From positions 1-6,470 of the forward strand of contig SKWB01000270.1 of assembly GCA_007129135.1 (NCBI GenBank): a stretch of 6,470 bases of DNA, given 5' to 3'. Shown in pieces: positions 5,290 through 6,470 of this stretch. This DNA is from Halococcaceae archaeon (GTDB lineage: Archaea > Halobacteriota > Halobacteria > Halobacteriales > Halalkalicoccaceae). The translations under genes were made by a program, and so were the position numbers. The notes under the pieces were generated by a model. It was given only the letters and a program-made list of their open reading frames with translations. It was not told the origin of the DNA and ran no database searches. Every line of letters begins with the position of its first letter. The first letter of the stretch is position 1.

Positions 5290-6213
5290 TTACAGCCGGA
5301 TCTCGAGCTCCCGATCCGGGTCGCCGACGACCGCGCTCGCGATTCCGGCGCCGAAGGCGTAGGCGCTCGCCTCCGCCCCGCCCCGGAACCGTGCGAGCAG
5401 CCCCTGTGGGGGTTCGAACGCCTCAACGTCGACCTCGTCGACGCCCAGCAGCTCGGCGAGTCGATCCTTCGCGTCGTCCCTGGTGCCGAGCGCGTCGACC
5501 AGCCCCAGATCGAGCGCGTCGGTGCCGAGGTAGACCCGGGCCTCGGTATCGCGCACCGTCTCCGGATCGATGCTCCGTCCCTCGGTCACCCGGTCGACGA
5601 ACTGCTCGTAGATGTCGTCGATCAGCCCCTGGAGGTACTCGCGCTCGTCGTCGTCGATCTCCCGCAGGGGAACGCCCGCGTCCTTGTAGTCGCCGGCGGC
5701 GAAGCGCTCGTAGGAGAGCCCGACCCGGTCGGCGAGTTCGGCGGCGTTCACCCGCGAGCCGATCACGCCGATCGAGCCGACGATGCTCGCCTCGCGCGCG
5801 AAGAGCTCGTCACAGGCGCTCGCGATCCAGTAGCCACCGGAACCACAGACGTCGGTGGCGTAGGCCACGGTCGGCCCGTCGAACCCGTCGATCGCGAGGC
5901 GGATGTCGTCGCTCGGGACGACCTGCCCGCCCGGCGTGTTGAGTCGGACGAGCAGCCCGTCGATCTCCTCGTCCTCGTCGGCCGCCTCGATCTGGTCGAC
6001 GACGTCGTCCGCGGCGGCGGCGCTCGTCCCGCCGCGAAGCGGCCTCCGTGGTCGTTCCCTGACGATCGGGCCGTCGACACCTACTTCCGCGACGCCGACC
6101 GGTTTCGCTCGGAACCGGCGGAGGACGCGTGGGACGACGGCGACACCGGCGAACAGCGTCGCACCGGAGGCGGCGAGGACGGACCGGGGGAGTCGATCGG
6201 TGAGCGCGCTCAT
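5290..6213 (-). CDS. sppA: Signal peptide peptidase SppA (S49 serine protease), membrane-anchored
   Basis: A 307-residue protease that degrades leftover signal peptides and other membrane-associated peptides. It has the short form of the family, about 300 residues, rather than the doubled 600-residue type of E. coli. The N-terminus (about 12-29) is a hydrophobic segment followed by RRFR, consistent with a single membrane anchor. The S49 fold follows: VRLNTPGG (89-96), the oxyanion-side glycine motif; CGSGGYWIAS (123-132) with the likely nucleophile S125; ASIVGSIGVIG (142-152); and GDYKDAG (174-180) with the likely general base K177 of the Ser-Lys dyad. The C-terminal RVYLGTDALDLGLVDALG (226-243) is also typical. 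All key residues are present, so it is probably active. The ATG at 6213 is supported by a TATA-like box about 28 bases upstream. It is followed by the DUF373 gene after 38 bases. Confidence 0.92.
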   Translation of the reverse strand: MSALTDRLPRSVLAASGATLFAGVAVVPRVLRRFRAKPVGVAEVGVDGPIVRERPRRPLRGGTSAAAADDVVDQIEAADEDEEIDGLLVRLNTPGGQVVPSDDIRLAIDGFDGPTVAYATDVCGSGGYWIASACDELFAREASIVGSIGVIGSRVNAAELADRVGLSYERFAAGDYKDAGVPLREIDDDEREYLQGLIDDIYEQFVDRVTEGRSIDPETVRDTEARVYLGTDALDLGLVDALGTRDDAKDRLAELLGVDEVDVEAFEPPQGLLARFRGGAEASAYAFGAGIASAVVGDPDRELEIRL

Positions 6214-6238
6214 ACCGACGGGTAGCGCCGCGCCGTGA

Positions 6239-6244
6239 GTAAAG
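6239..6244 (-). promoter_or_regulatory. TATA-like box of sppA
   Basis: On the - strand CTTTAC reads from 6244 to 6239, centred about 28 bases ahead of the sppA ATG (6213) and preceded by the purine-rich GCGAAG. This is the spacing expected for a leaderless transcript. The intervening bases are very GC-rich and hold no Shine-Dalgarno sequence. Confidence 0.5.
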
Positions 6245-6268
6245 CTTCGCTTCCGTCCCTCGAGAGAG

Positions 6269-6273
6269 AAAAA
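6269..6273 (-). terminator. T-tract after the coiled-coil protein gene
   Basis: On the - strand a run of five T (in CAATTTTTCTC) lies 15 bases past the stop codon of the coiled-coil gene, in otherwise GC-rich sequence. T-rich tracts without a strong hairpin are the usual archaeal termination signal. It would separate that transcript from sppA, whose own TATA-like box lies 25 bases further on. Confidence 0.45.
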
Positions 6274-6288
6274 TTGAGAACGCGGGCC

Positions 6289-6470
6289 TCAGAGCAGGCC
6301 GGTTCGCTGGAGCTTCATCAGGTCCTCGGTGTCGAGGGTCTCGCCCTCCTTGAACCGGTCGTAGATCTCCTGGGCCTCCTGTTTCTCCGCCTCGCGCTTC
6401 TCGGCGCGCTTGCCCTCGCGGCGGTCTTTCTCCTTCTTGTCCAGCTGGCGGAGTCGCTTCTGGACGCGGA
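6289..6470 (-). CDS. Coiled-coil protein, C-terminal 59 residues (5' end outside window)
   Basis: The frame runs in from the right edge and ends with TGA at 6291-6289. The visible 59 residues start with a highly charged helix, about 1-36, rich in Lys, Arg and Glu ([20 protein letters not shown]), which looks like the end of a long coiled coil. A compact tail follows: [20 protein letters not shown] (34-53), then QRTGLL at the C-terminus. The FKxGExLxTEDLMxLQxxGLL ending resembles archaeal coiled-coil proteins of the COG1340 type, whose function is not established; this assignment is from memory and moderate. The gene is on the same strand as sppA, 75 bases upstream, separated by a T-tract, so it is probably a separate transcript. 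Confidence 0.8.
   Translation of the reverse strand, partial: RVQKRLRQLDKKEKDRREGKRAEKREAEKQEAQEIYDRFKEGETLDTEDLMKLQRTGLL

Noticed and set aside
1..6470. Mobile element, CRISPR array, tRNA/rRNA or defence system
   Set aside because: I found no transposase or integrase motifs, no regularly spaced direct repeats, no tRNA-like cloverleaf and no defence-family proteins; composition is even across the window.

Overview
The window is a GC-rich stretch of chromosome from a halophilic archaeon, most likely class Halobacteria. The signs are strongly acidic predicted proteins, GC-rich third codon positions that also open long false antisense frames, AT-rich TATA-like boxes about 28 bases ahead of start codons (the leaderless haloarchaeal layout), and archaeal families: an archaeal-type diphthamide synthetase (Dph6), a DUF373 membrane protein, and a small HTH plus zinc-ribbon regulator of the COG3357 type. 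Genus cannot be decided from this window alone.

Left part, mostly + strand: the 3' end of a Rieske [2Fe-2S] protein (2-355) is followed by about 260 bases without a convincing gene. That gap holds a perfect 10-bp inverted repeat, a TATA-like box and a 15-bp palindrome, and it leads into a 12-helix MFS exporter of the fosmidomycin-resistance (FsR) type (619-1881). About 90 bases with two possible hairpins separate it from a convergent small regulator gene (1972-2256, - strand). That gene is divergent from a sugar-1-phosphate nucleotidyltransferase (2356-3321, + strand), about 100 bases away.

Right part, all - strand: reading in the direction of transcription, the C-terminus of a basic and acidic coiled-coil protein (6470-6289), a membrane-anchored signal peptide peptidase SppA (6213-5290), a divergent DUF373 membrane protein (5251-4097) and Dph6 (4048-3326). 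The gaps are 75, 38 and 48 bases. Two of these genes have a TATA-like box at the right distance for a leaderless transcript, so the row looks like individually promoted genes that may also be read through, rather than one strict operon. dph6 ends 4 bases from the end of the convergent nucleotidyltransferase gene.

The genes are mostly housekeeping or envelope functions: electron transfer, export, sugar-nucleotide supply for glycosylation, membrane proteolysis, and translation-factor modification. I see no mobile element, CRISPR array, RNA gene, defence cluster or biosynthetic cluster, and no obviously new multi-gene system. The points most worth a second look are the layered inverted repeats around the MFS promoter and start codon, the DUF373 protein that seems to lack acidic residues I remember as typical of the family, and the divergent regulator/nucleotidyltransferase pair.
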